Source of the DNA: Sipunculus nudus
Taxonomy: Eukaryota; Annelida; Sipuncula; Golfingiida; Sipunculidae
NCBI GenBank assembly: GCA_026874595.1
Contig: CM049319.1
Location: 56,984,917 to 57,048,916, forward strand
DNA length: 64,000 bases
Direction: 5' to 3'
The notes below the pieces were generated by a model, which was given only the letters and a program-made list of their open reading frames with translations, was not told where the DNA came from and made no database searches. Shown here piece after piece: positions 49,762-61,175 of the stretch; position 1 is the first letter of the stretch, and each line of letters starts with the position of its first letter. The translations under genes and the position numbers were made by a program.

Positions 49762-52468
49762 CTAGTGACATAGATATATATTTTGAACTCCGGGTAAATG
49801 CAAATCAAGCTTGATAGCAGATAAACAATTGATAATAACATTATTGTATTCTACTGAAACTAAACAGAAAGAATTCATTAAACCAGTAACCATAAACAAA
49901 AACATGATTTAAAATGATCATTAATAATTAACCATAGCCATGATAATTATTAACATTTGAAATAAATGTAAATGCATTTGGTTTTAAGTTCATATAAAAG
50001 CAAAATACTGAAGTCATCCAAGCTTTGTGCATAGAAAAATGCTCATGACAATAAGCAATACAAAAAAAATGATACCTCTATGTACTGCATTAATCATCCT
50101 AGCTGTTTACCAAAGTAAAACACACACCACCACTCAATAGTGAAACCTCCATACACCGCCCACCAAAATGATTATACCCATCAACATCAACATATCACCC
50201 ATCTCCAAATCATTATTGATATATATTGACAGTCATATGCGGTTAGGGAATGTGACCAAATGATTTTTCAATCTGTGCTTTAACAAATTAAATATCTCCT
50301 TGTGACAGGTGTATGGTTACCTATATTAGTGTGTCCTCTATCCCTGTGTTACCGGTATATCTCTCCTGAATTGAATTTGGTAAAATGGTAACAGTGGGCT
50401 TAGAGAAACCTTAAGCATACAGTTGATTTGCTGTCTGTAGATCTATATGTACCACTACTGTTAAATCTCTTGTGCAAGCAGGACCCGAGAATAAGCCGGT
50501 ATGGAATTCTGAGGTGGAATAGCAGGGATATATCTTTTTGGGCTCTTAAGTTTGTCAGGAACTAACAGCTCATCGCAGCTTGGCAGATGACGTCATAGAA
50601 AAATTAACTAAATGTAATCTTATCTTTGCGGTTAAAGTAGGTAAAAACAAAGTAATGTTTGATAAAACTTAATTTCTTAGTTATAATTACCATAGACAAA
50701 ATATACATGTAAATTTAGTAAATTACAGAAATGAAGATCTTCTGACACCCACAATCAGGTTTTTATCAAATGTTTTAGGCCTGTGTATGGATTTTTGACA
50801 TTGATATTTGGGAATATATTTTCCAGCTTGTACACAAGACTTTACAGTAATACTATGCTATCACACACTTAACCCCCCCCCCCCCCCCCCTTTAGTAATT
50901 ATATAAATAGTAGTGAACTACGCTTTCTGAATGTCTCATGCATGAACTAAACATTTCACATCTCCCACCAGGCTCCTGTAGTAATACAGAAATTATATAG
51001 GACAACTTGCAATAAGAATGTCGGAGTTTATAGAGTATCTTTAAGTCAAGTATATAGGAAAACATGGGAAGTTTTCAACTGCACAATTGTGGTTTACATG
51101 GTAAATTACACCGACAATCTATTCTCCATGCAGCTTCTAATTGTTATGATCTGTTTAACTGGTTTGGATAGCTGTACTTGTATGGCTGCATCACTTGCAT
51201 GGACAGTTCTAAATAAGAGCTGCATGTTTTTTATAATGATAGTTTTATATTACAATAATTATTCTTTAACAACAAGTTTATCTGATATGCGATTGTGCAG
51301 TGAGATAATACACAATACTGCAGCCTAAATGCAGGAAAATATAGGAAATTACAGGAGACAATTTCTTACTTAGGAAAATATAGAAATATACTGGAATTAA
51401 CGGAGTCAGTGAAAGTGCAGATATTCAGTCAGTGTACTAGATGCGTATGGTATACACTGATGGTCTGAGTTAAAAACACCTTTGTAATCACAGACGGGGA
51501 GAGAGGGGCATGTGCCGATTAAAGTCCACTCCACATGGATTTATCTCGAACAATGATAACCCAGTGCAATGGGACATCAAGGGTAAGATAGGCACCTGCT
51601 GGCCTTAACAAATACTCCATGGGTTAAAGTGAGCAGTTGTCACCAAAGTACTACAGCACTGAAACAAGTATTCAATTTTGGACTCAGGTACTTGATAGTT
51701 ATTACCAAACTAAATCAGCGTCCTTTACACTTTGGGGACATTCTACAAATGAACATTGAAATTTTTATTAAAAAAAAGGGAATTTAACATCTTTTTCTGG
51801 TGCTACTGATAGGTATAAGTTGTAAATATTTCACATTTAGATTGGGAGGGGCGTGTGTATGGATGCAGTGGCACTTTAATTTGTAAGTAAACATCCTAAA
51901 GGTAAAAATTCACAGGCATAATTAATAACTATATGAATAACTGTTTTATTTTAAATGTCCAAAAAAGCAGGCCAATATCTAAATGTTTGTCTACCCAATG
52001 TAACACCGTGTAACAGTTAAGTATTAAGTAAGGATAGCAATTTCATTACACAAGAGAGATTTGTTACACTAGGAAAGAAATTTATGATGTCTAGGTTGGA
52101 ACCTGTTTAGTTTTTAGGATCAGTGTCTGGAATTCTGTTTTAACCTGACTGATGAATAAATTAATTGACTGGTCCCAGACCATAATTAGGCCTAATTACT
52201 CTTCTTTGTGCCTCAGATCACATAAAACACAGGAAGGGTTAATCACTGAAACTTATTCAGACCAATTCCATTTCTGTATTAACCACCTAAATGACATTTA
52301 TCTATTCTTTACATTAATCATACTAGATGAAAATTTACAGTTTGACTTATTCAATAGCCTCTCTAAATTGTGTACTTTAATAGTTAACATTTTCCCAGAA
52401 ATTTTAAAATTAAATTTAAACATATATGTAAACATTTTTAAGAACTAACAGATTTTATTCTTACTTAA

Positions 52469-52515
52469 TTGTATCCGCCAAAACAGAGTTTTGCGGATAC
52501 TATGTTTTCAGCTGG

Positions 52516-52552
<37 letters not shown>

Positions 52553-54195
52553 GTAGGTGTCCGGAGAACTCCTCCGTAACCGCTGGGCGGAATTTTCCGA
52601 AACCCGGGATTATGTTCGGGTCACATGTGAACTGCTGCGCCCCGATTTTGTTTTGACCTCTGACCTTTCCTCTGCGCTCTGCGTCCGTTTGTGCGTCTGT
52701 TTCCACACATAAACCCACATATCTCGGGAACCGTTTTACCGATCAGGAAAATTTTTTTGCACAAATGTAGCCCTCGGAGAGCTTTATAACATACACCAAA
52801 AATGGTGGCGCCACCTGCAACCATGTTTGCACAGTGTCCATCTGTTCGTCTGCCTTGGGTTAAAATCACTCATATCTCTGCAGTGACTTGACTAATTCAC
52901 CTGAAATTCGGCATGCGCAAACATCCTGGATAGCTTTTCTGATTTTATGACAGGTGGCGCCACCTACATTCACGTTGACGCTGCAGACATCCAAGCTCAT
53001 ATCTCGGGAACCGTTTGACCGATCAGGAAAATTCTTTTGCACAAATGTAGCCCTTGGAGAGCTTTATAACATACACCAAAAATGGTGGCGCCACCTGCAA
53101 CCATGTTTGCACAGTGTCCATCTGTTCGTCTGCCTTGGGTTAAAATCACTCATATCTCTGCAGTGACTTGACTAATTCACCTGAAATTTGGCATGCGTAT
53201 ACATCCTGGATAGCTTATCTGATTTTATGACAGGTGGCGCCACCTACATTCACGTTTACGCTGCAGACATCCAAGCTCATATCTCGGGAACCGTTTGACC
53301 GATCAGGAAAATTCTTTTGCACAAATGTAGCCCTTGGAGAGCTTTATAACATACACCAAAAATGGTGCCGCTACCTGCAACCATGTTTGTACAGTGTCCA
53401 TCTGTTTGTCTGCCTTGGGTTAAAATCACTCATATCTCTGCAGTGACTTGACTAATTCACCTGAAATTTGGCATGCGTATACATCCTGGATAGCTTTTCT
53501 GATTTTATGACAGGTGGCGCCACCTACATTCATGTTTACGCTGCAGACATCCAAGCTCATATCTCAGGAACCGTTTGATTGATCAGGAAAATTTTTTTGC
53601 ACAAATGTAGCCCTTGGAGAGCTTTATAACATACACAAAAAATGGTGGCGCCACCTGCAACCATGTTTGCACAGTGTCCAGCTGTTCGTCTGCCTTGGGT
53701 TAAAATCACTCATATCTCTGCAGTGGTTTGACTAATTCACCTGAAATTCTGCATGCTTATACATCCTGGATAGCTTTTCTGATTTTATGACAGGTGGCGC
53801 CACCTACAATCAAGTTTACGCTGCAGACATCCAAGCTCATATCTAGGGAACCGTTTGACCAATTGGGCCAAAATTTTGCATGTGTATAGTTCTCACAAAG
53901 CTCTTTATCATACGCTAAACTGGTGGCGCCACCTGCAACCCTTTTTTGCACAGCGTCCATCTGTTTGTCTGCCAAGGGCAAAAATCACTCATATACAATA
54001 TAGTGGTTTGACTTATCTGCCTTAAATTTTGCATATGTATACAACTTGGACGGCTTTCTGGATTTTTTGGTAGGTAGCGCAACCTACATACACAATTTGG
54101 CTGCAGACATCCATGCTGATATGCAACACTTCACCCGTTCCACTCTGATTTAGGCGGATACAAGTAGTCGCTTGTCGACTACCCGTATTCTAGTT
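52469..54195 (+). mobile_element. complete Helentron-like element with exact 280-bp tandem core
   Basis: The 5' hairpin pairs GTATCCGCCAAAAC (52471-52484) with GTTTTGCGGATAC (52488-52500), one base bulged. A (GCC)n run follows (52517-52552). Then come five units starting at 52718, 52998, 53278, 53558 and 53838, each exactly 280 bp on. Most units carry GGTGGCGCCACC twice. GGCGGATAC (54153-54161) is the reverse complement of the 5' arm GTATCCGCC. A perfect 7-bp hairpin follows (GTAGTCG/CGACTAC, 54164-54182), then TATTCTAGTT. There is no coding capacity. It lies in the large intron, antisense to the gene. Confidence 0.7.
52517..52552. repeat. (GCC)n trinucleotide repeat
   Basis: About 12 uninterrupted GCC units directly inside the 5' hairpin of the element at 52469-54195. 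It mirrors the (GCG)n in the same relative place in the element ending at 63508. Confidence 0.95.
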
Positions 54196-54764
54196 GACAA
54201 GTAAATTAACATGAGTAAGAATAAGTCTAATGGATATAAATGCATGGAATGAATTATAGGCAATAAAATATATGGATGTCTACAAAACATTTATATATAT
54301 ATATTTATATATTAATTCAAGATTAAATGAATCACTTCTACACCTAACTGTTTAAATTACCAAAAGTGCAAGCCATTGTCTCAATGATTAGGTATTGTCT
54401 TCATAACATATGATATGCAAGGTTGTAAGTTTTAAATTAACCAGTCTACTGTACCATATATTTAGTTTATACTTGATCATGAAACAACATCATGCAACAC
54501 ATTAGGAAATCATATCCTGTTGCAAATGTAAAAAGCACATTTTAAAAACAAACACACACTACAGATATAAACAACTATATATAAACATTAGGTCAAACAA
54601 GTACAAACTATTTAACATCTACTGGTACAACTTCCTGTTTTTCCAGCAGCATGGAATATGAAATTGTTTGTACGAAGGAAGTATAATACAAAGAACCCCC
54701 CCCCCCCCTGCCCACATACACACTGAAAAAAGTATAATACACAGAAGAAGTAAATCATGCCCCC

Positions 54765-54768
<4 letters not shown>

Positions 54769-54841
<73 letters not shown>
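54769..54841. repeat. long (TA)n microsatellite
   Basis: About 36 TA units with no interruption. Open frames through it are meaningless. Length is probably unstable and may be misassembled. Confidence 0.95.
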
Positions 54842-54844
<3 letters not shown>

Positions 54845-56049
54845 CACTGTACCCTTTTAATTCAATGTTTTTGTATTAGCTTAGCCAAATTAACTTAGAA
54901 GTATCAACATATTTTTTTCTAATCTGACAAACAAGAATTGTGCTTAAAAAGAGTCACACTCAGTTGTTATTTATTTATCCTTTACATTATCATGCTAGAT
55001 AAAACTTTATACTTTAGTCTTTCTTTATAATGCACTTTATTTATCAGTGTTTTTTTTTTAACATTTAATAAAGTTTAAGTGTAGATGGCAATCTGGATTT
55101 CCATAGCTTTATTACTCTATGTCTGTCACAGCATAAGGGCTAACAGACCCAATCTGACTATAATGTTTGTTCATTCCATATTATAAATAAATAAAAGAAA
55201 TATTTAATCATTTAAGATTTTAAAAAAATTCTAGCTATAAATGGCAAGACAACTGGATGAGTAAGAATAAGTCAACTGTGTAAAACTTCATGGATTATAT
55301 ATATATATCAATATATATATATATATATATTTATTGGTGTTATATTCACTGAAGCTAGGAACATTCCTGTTTAATTATCTGGTGCTCTGTTTGTGCAGTA
55401 GCACAATAATATCAGGTATGTCATATGAAAAGAAACCACTTAGGATTTTTTATTAAATTTATTACAACACTAGTTTTATGATGTTTAGTACATTTCCATC
55501 TTGCACACATTCTCCACAATATTTAATAACTAATAACCACAGGGCCGGCCATCCAGCACAGGATGCAACAACAATAATCATGTTATCTGGCAGGAGATGG
55601 ATTATTTTTAACAGAGATGCCATTACTTTAATGAGCTATCATTTCCACAGCTCAAGCTATTTCCCTTTATCGGTGACTATTTTTACACTGTGCTGCTGTA
55701 TTATTTATAAACTATGCACTATACACAATCACATATCAATGTCTAGGCATCAGTTATTGAGTGTTTTTCCCAGCGCTTATTAGTTATTTATACACTACAC
55801 TATCCACATGAACAGATATCATTGTCTGAACACCAGCAGAGCCAGGAATACTGTTTCACGTGATATCTGAAAGCTGTACAATCTTAACATGGAAACACAA
55901 CTGCAAGAAAAAGCACCAGTGATGAGTCAGAAATCAACTACACACCTGCAAGAAAGTGAAAGGAAAAAACCGCACCTGAGCAGGTGTAGAACCAAGGCAT
56001 TTTAAGCTGCAGTATTTTATACAAATGATACATTTTATATATATATATA

Positions 56050-56521
56050 CAGTAAAACCTCATTATCTTGCCAATACCAGGTCCACCGTAACAATTGGCA
56101 ATAAGTGAGGGTGGCTGACGAGTGAGGCCATAATTTTGTTAAATGAGTAACTAAAGATTAATAAGGTACCAATTTGGACACATTACATTGTATTTCTGAT
56201 TGTCATTTATCACTGCCTGGACAATGGTGGGTTATCCAGGTGGAGCGACTTTTATCTGGAATGTATGATAAATGCTGGTATCAAGTCTGATAAATTACCA
56301 AATTTATAATACCCTTATTATTTATAATACCCTTGCTCCAACCCCTAACAATGAAGAGAGGCCAAATTCAATACAAAATATAAAGGCTAATATTTCAAAT
56401 ATTTTAAGTGAACAATGTATTATCTATACATATGTATTTTAATCTGAAAACAAAACCTTGGGATACAATTTGGCATTTAGTGAATTTTGCATGAATGAGT
56501 GGCACATATAGGAGGTTATAC

Positions 56522-56523
<2 letters not shown>
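56050..56523. mobile_element. Tigger-like MITE, longer member
   Basis: The left end CAGTAAAACCTC follows TA. The right end GGAGGTTATACTG is its inverted counterpart. The interior has ATAAGTGAGGGTGGCTGACG and GAGTGAGG words typical of this family. About 474 bp, non-coding. The right-hand TA is displaced by two bases. Confidence 0.6.
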
Positions 56524-56559
<36 letters not shown>

Positions 56560-57148
56560 TTCTATTTCTGTACACCTCATGCAGATCTAAGACCATCACA
56601 AGATCAATGAACCATTTGTGTTCTCTTCCACCACTTGCTAGTTTGCCTCAAATGTGAAAAAGCCTTGAACAAGAACAGAAACCGCAGATAGAAACCTTGA
56701 CCTGTGTGTCCCGGTATTAACTTAAAGTAACAGCTTCCTTACAGCTTAGCTGCTTATAAGTAATATAACGTGAACTGCGAGTTGTAACTTGTAGATATAA
56801 TTTTCATTCGACATCAAAACAAATCTGAACCAGACCTCAACTGATCAAAGTAATATTCAAATTCTGGGGTCTTTTAAAACAGTAAAGACTATGACCTTCT
56901 AAAGAGGGCAAGTTCATAAAACCCAATAAATATAAAATGTCCCAAAGATATGAAATTTTTGTAAAGGGGCTGTTGTGAAAAAAAAAATTCCTTTCAATTT
57001 TTACAAGCCAAGGTCAAATCTAAAATACAAGGCAATATATTAACAATACTGGGTCATACAGGTCAAGGTAAAGCGAATGAAGAAGAAAAACGTTGGTATT
57101 AGTACAAGTGCACTGCATCTGTGGCAAATATCAGCTTGTTGATGTTAC

Positions 57149-57370
57149 CTCTTCAGCAGGTGCGGGTTGTACCTCATCAACCTCCGGGGGAGGTGCAGTG
57201 ACCTCCAGTGGAGGTTCCACGACCTCCTCAGTGACAGGTGGCACCGGTGTTTCAGCTTCTGCCTCAACGGCAGCAGCCGCCACCGTCTCCTCGGCAGCGA
57301 CTACCGTGGTATCTTCTGTAGTCACCATGGTTTCTGTTGTAGTTACGGTGGTTTCATCCGTAACTACTTC
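57149..57370 (-). CDS. Coding exon of the unidentified Pro/Glu/Val-rich protein
   Basis: A 222-nt, phase 0-0 exon of 74 residues. The acceptor is strong (TTCATATCTTTAG) and the donor is GAG|GTAACA. It begins EVVTDETTVTTTET, continues as Ala/Val/Glu repeats (VVAAEETVAAAAVEAEAE) and ends Pro-rich (PPLEVTAPPPEVDEV, then PAPAEE). The base composition is clearly higher in G+C than the flanking introns, as expected of a real exon. The antisense strand is also open, giving Ser/Thr-rich shadow frames, but those lack splice support. No domain recognised. The repetitive acidic composition implies an intrinsically disordered spacer. Confidence 0.65.
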
Positions 57371-58034
57371 CTAAAGATATGAACACCAACGAAAACCTTC
57401 AACAGTACCCAAGCGAGTCCCCGGCATGCAACCATGTGACAAAGCACAATCAGGCACAAATTTCATAATTGAAAATAACAATTAAACAGAAACCAACTAC
57501 ACAAGACATACAGCACAGAATTCAAGACGCATGTGTCAGAGATTGTGGCATAAAAGAACCAGGCAAATTTAAGTTTTCATTAACCAAAATGTGGTGGAGG
57601 CCTCACTCCAACCCCAATCCGTGATGAGGCCAAAGTCAATATGTAATCAAAAGGCAAATACTGCATATACATTAAATGAACAATGTTTTATTAACACATA
57701 TGAGGTTTAATTTTAAAAGAAAAAAAAATACAGATTTACCTTCAATTCATGAAAACTTCACTTTCACCCATACCCTTTAATAATGTATTCTGAATCTCTC
57801 ATTAATTGTACTATAGTGAACTTAATGAAACAAAATATCAAACAGAAAGTACTGAATGTTTGTGAATGATGACTTGTGCAATAGTTATAAATCAAAACTA
57901 TACATGAACAAAATCATGACATACTTAAATGATTAAATAATTAGGAATTTACTTAAAACATGATACTGCAAATTTAGACACCCTACAAATCCAACATGCA
58001 GAACGATTCCACATTAGTACGTTACTTTACCAAC
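57371..58034 (-). other. 664-bp intron of the minus-strand gene
   Basis: Donor CAG|GTTGGTAAAG at 58035/58034 and acceptor TCTTTAG at 57371. AT-rich, with no repeat boundary seen. Confidence 0.5.
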
Positions 58035-58127
58035 CTGGGCCACTGGCTCGGGGAGTGGGGCTTCGTCAGCGGCAGCAGCCACTGCTGCCACGGCAACCAC
58101 CTCCTCCGGCGTGACCTCTTTCTTCAC
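58035..58127 (-). CDS. Coding exon of the unidentified Pro/Glu/Val-rich protein (most 5' one found)
   Basis: A 93-nt, phase 0-0 exon of 31 residues: VKKEVTPEEVVAVAAVAAAA, then DEAPLPEPVAQ. The acceptor is GTGTAG and the donor CAG|GTTGGT. The (E/P)VV and Ala/Val-rich style matches the next exon, supporting membership in the same gene. Upstream exons and the start codon are not seen to its right and may lie beyond 64000. The short length and lack of a domain make this the least certain of the four exons. Confidence 0.55.
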
Positions 58128-59224
58128 CTACACGTAAGCATAATACAAACATGCACCTACTGGATATGGTCATGCAACTAATAGCCCGAAGCAGAAGATG
58201 TGATGCTTAGAGCAACAGAACCACAGGCCAACCACGACACACTGCTGAGGAAACACAGAAAACCACCAGGACCATCAGCCAAAAATCACGATTCTGATAT
58301 TTAACAGAATTTAAAACTATACGACAGGACCTCTTTTATTGAATCACTTCACATCTATACACATATATTATGAGCAGAATGTTTAGTGGAGATGCATGTG
58401 CACTTATATATGCTAAACTGTGTAAAACAAGAAGCTCTGTCTGGTAAGAGTATATGAAGCATGTGTCCAAGTAGGTCTTCCAAATGTAAACGCTCTGGAG
58501 CAAGATGATGTAAAAGCATTGGACATTCGTAGCACAATGTTAAGATTACGGGCTGTTTACCACAATTTGAATGCAACATGATAGAAGACCACTGCAATGC
58601 ATTCCTCGATATTGCTTGTATCACGACTCAAGTAGGCTTACAAACCCAATTATCACTGCCTTCTGAATTGGGTCGCACGCCTAGACTTGAGACCACAAGG
58701 TTGTGGGCTCACACTGTTTAGACCATCCTCAGAAATAAGACATCATGGGCACAGTCTTTACCACAGGTGTTTACTCTCTCCAAGAAGGAGTGAACAAATT
58801 CTGGTCACAGGCAGCAAGCAAATGTAAAAGAATAACCTTCCAGTGCCTGTCCTCGTTTCCTTTGCTTGTATGCCCCTTAGAGCTGAGAAAAGTTCCAGGA
58901 ATGTGAAGTGTGACGTCAATAAGAGTGATTACATAGATATGGTTGATGATATCAGGGTATAAACCAGACTTTCACTTTTTTACACTGGAAAACATTGCAA
59001 AGCCTTTCAATATATATAACATTCCTTTTGGAGAACATTTTTACTGAAGGAATTCTGGTGAACTACACTTTGCACTGAACAGAACATGGGTTTCATGCCT
59101 TAGCTCTTCTTTGATTTAGAGGATTTTTATTCATTTGACCTTATGAGTCAACATTTTTTAGAAAACTTTTCTTTTTGTGGAGGTAATTGGCTCCAATTTT
59201 TTCTGCTGGTTTAACTAAGTACTA
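58128..59224. other. intron or intergenic stretch with dispersed repeats
   Basis: 58536-58640 is the second copy of the segment at 22768-22869. About 58660-58720 (GGGTCGCACGCC, GACTTGAGACCACAAGG, TTGTGGGCTCAC) looks like a decayed tRNA-derived SINE head. No coding segment recognised. Confidence 0.4.
58536..58640 (+). repeat. dispersed repeat shared with 22768-22869
   Basis: Same word order as the copy at 22768: AATGTTAAGATTA, GGGCTGTTTACCA, GAATGCAACATGAT, AATGCATTCCTC, ATCACGACTCAAGTAGG. Divergence by eye is about 10-15%. Confidence 0.65.
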
Positions 59225-59550
59225 TATACATGCATCTGCAGAATTCCGTTCCTGTTTTGGAGTATGCGACATGCGACATTTATCTGGCATCAACCAGGCT
59301 TTGTGTTCCGCAACCGCAGGATCTGAGTGTATGATCTTCCCCATAGCTGGGTCGTAACATGGAGGCACACCACTTGTTTGTCAGTTAAACACAATTGTTG
59401 GATACAGATCATACAGTCTTCCCATCAAGCCTTCTGATCCCTCACCCTGGGAGGGAGATAACCATGAAAAATCTCAATGCTCTTCAGCTGAATTCAAACT
59501 CGTGATCTCCTGGCCACGAGCCGTGTGTTCTACTAAGAGGACATAGGGGC
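59225..59550 (-). mobile_element. tRNA-headed SINE, copy 4
   Basis: Reading the - strand: box A-like TCCTCTTAGTAGAACACACG, box B-like GATCACGAGTTTGAATTC, then the body GGGAAGACTGTATGATCTG, GCTATGGGGAAGATCATACA, GCCTGGTTGATGCCAG and the 3' end GGAACGGAATTCTGCAGATG. Order and 3' end match copies 1-3. It gives the clearest joined head and body in the window. Confidence 0.6.
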
Positions 59551-60890
59551 CAGTATTGAAAATATACATGGTCCTTCATTTACCTTAATTCTGACCTGAT
59601 GTTTCCCAGTGTTTAATCAGCAGGTGATGTGGAAGCATGACAAAAAAATAGGTTATCATAAGCAGAGTTAACAGAAATATTAAAATCTAAACCTTATGAC
59701 CAAAGGATTACATGTTAATAAAAGTATATCCATAAAGTCAACATGAAATGACAAATACATCCAAAACAGCCCAAAGTTAATGGCAGTACTCAAACCCCCA
59801 GCAGTTAAAAAAAATAAAGATAAAAAGGGATGAATAATTTAAAATGAAAAGAGATTAGCAAACCTAGGATGAACTGAAAATATTTACTGATATTTTGTTC
59901 ATTGAAGCTCATGTGATGCAGTGTTTAGGATGTTTTTGATAAATACAAATTTTTTTTGTACATAAATAAACAATTAATGTTTTTATGTAAAAGTGAAACA
60001 TTTATCTGAATTTTCATGCAGATATATGATCTGTGGTGCAGATATAGCAAGTTGATAATTTGTTTTAGCATTCTATGAGAAAATGGTTTTTATTGTCTTG
60101 ACATATAATGTCAGCGAGTATGTGTGATTTTTAATGGCAACTTTGTAAAAAGTCATTTGTTGCTGCAAGCTTTAAGAAAAATGCAAGACAGTTGTTTAAA
60201 AATTCCTTGCAAGTTCCTTTTAGCTGAGTTTAATTTGTTTTGACATTTCCAAAATATTCTTGATCTTTGACATTTCATAGAACCTAATTTTCTTATACTT
60301 AAGTTTTTATCAATATCTTTAAAATGAGCTCATCTGAATTTTAAGTGCAATCCATCAGGAAAGATAAAATATTCCAAAGTATACAAATATAAGACACTGA
60401 TTCTTTCGGGTATATATGTTAAAAGAATGACATTAATTTGTTTTATTAGCAATTATTTAATTTTTCAATGTATGACTGAGAGCTTGGTATTTCACAGACC
60501 AGCACGAGCTTTTGTTTATCTAAACAAACATGGTGTTGTCATAAAAAAACACACACATGGTTACTGAACCGCAGATCAATACAGACACCAATGATAAGCA
60601 TCAGAACAATTATGAGGGGTCGTTATTGTTGTGTCCACTATTGTTTCGCCACTTGGTAATTCACTACTTCACAGAGCACGTGGTAAATTCATGATACACA
60701 CTAACTGATAAGATGTCCATTGCAACAGATAAATTTGATAATTTCCATTGCAACAATCAATTCCAATACAGTACTGTTTAATATTTGCTCTCTGATCAGT
60801 TCTCCTATCGCTATTTAATTTACGTTAATAAGTGTGCACCTTAGTAGCAGCAGTAAATATAACATAAGCTGTATAATCAGCAGGTTCATA
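59551..60890. other. non-coding stretch
   Basis: AT-rich, with no supported gene or bounded repeat. Confidence 0.4.
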
Positions 60891-61030
60891 ATAGGGCTGA
60901 AACGGGTACAAAATTTTGGACTCGAGTACCCGAAAAGTACTGTGGTTGTCTTCTTATTTGCGGTGGTTTCAAATTCGCGATATTCGCGGTCGCTCCCTGA
61001 ATGCGAAAATGAAACCGCGCAGTTTTGAAT
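60891..61030. repeat. CpG-rich repeat fragment
   Basis: GGGCTGAAACGGGTACAAA, GACTCGAGTACCCG and TTTGCGGTGGTTTCAAATTC with TTCGCGATATTCGCGG words look like a dispersed repeat fragment with short inverted parts. Ends not defined and family not known to me. Confidence 0.35.
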
Positions 61031-61175
61031 GCACATATACCAGACCATAATCATTAATTTCAGAAGCTGCCGATAGTTTGCGACAGTTGAAATTTATCTT
61101 CAGCTACGTAGTGATTGTCCATCGAGCCTGGTGCATATACGATAAATGATTCAGGGAGAATGCTGGGCCCATTTT

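Larger units (their letters stand above)
49762..57148 (-). other. large intron of the minus-strand gene, loaded with repeats
   Basis: About 7.4 kb between donor GAG|GTAACA (57149/57148) and the acceptor at 49762. It holds a C-homopolymer near 50874-50890, a complete Helentron-like element (52469-54195), long (TA)n tracts (about 54771-54840, 55297-55330, 56521-56553), a C-run near 54697, and a Tigger-like MITE (56050-56523). No other exon was found, though a small phase 0 cassette could have been missed. Confidence 0.5.

Noticed and set aside
52500-52718. Poly-Gly protein on the - strand
   Set aside because: Translation of the (GCC)n microsatellite inside a mobile element end.
54668-54898. 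Tyr-Ile repeat protein
   Set aside because: Translation of a (TA)n microsatellite.
57093-57374. Ser/Thr/Gly-rich + strand frame over the 57 kb exon
   Set aside because: It is the antisense shadow of the minus-strand exon, which has proper splice sites and in-phase partners.
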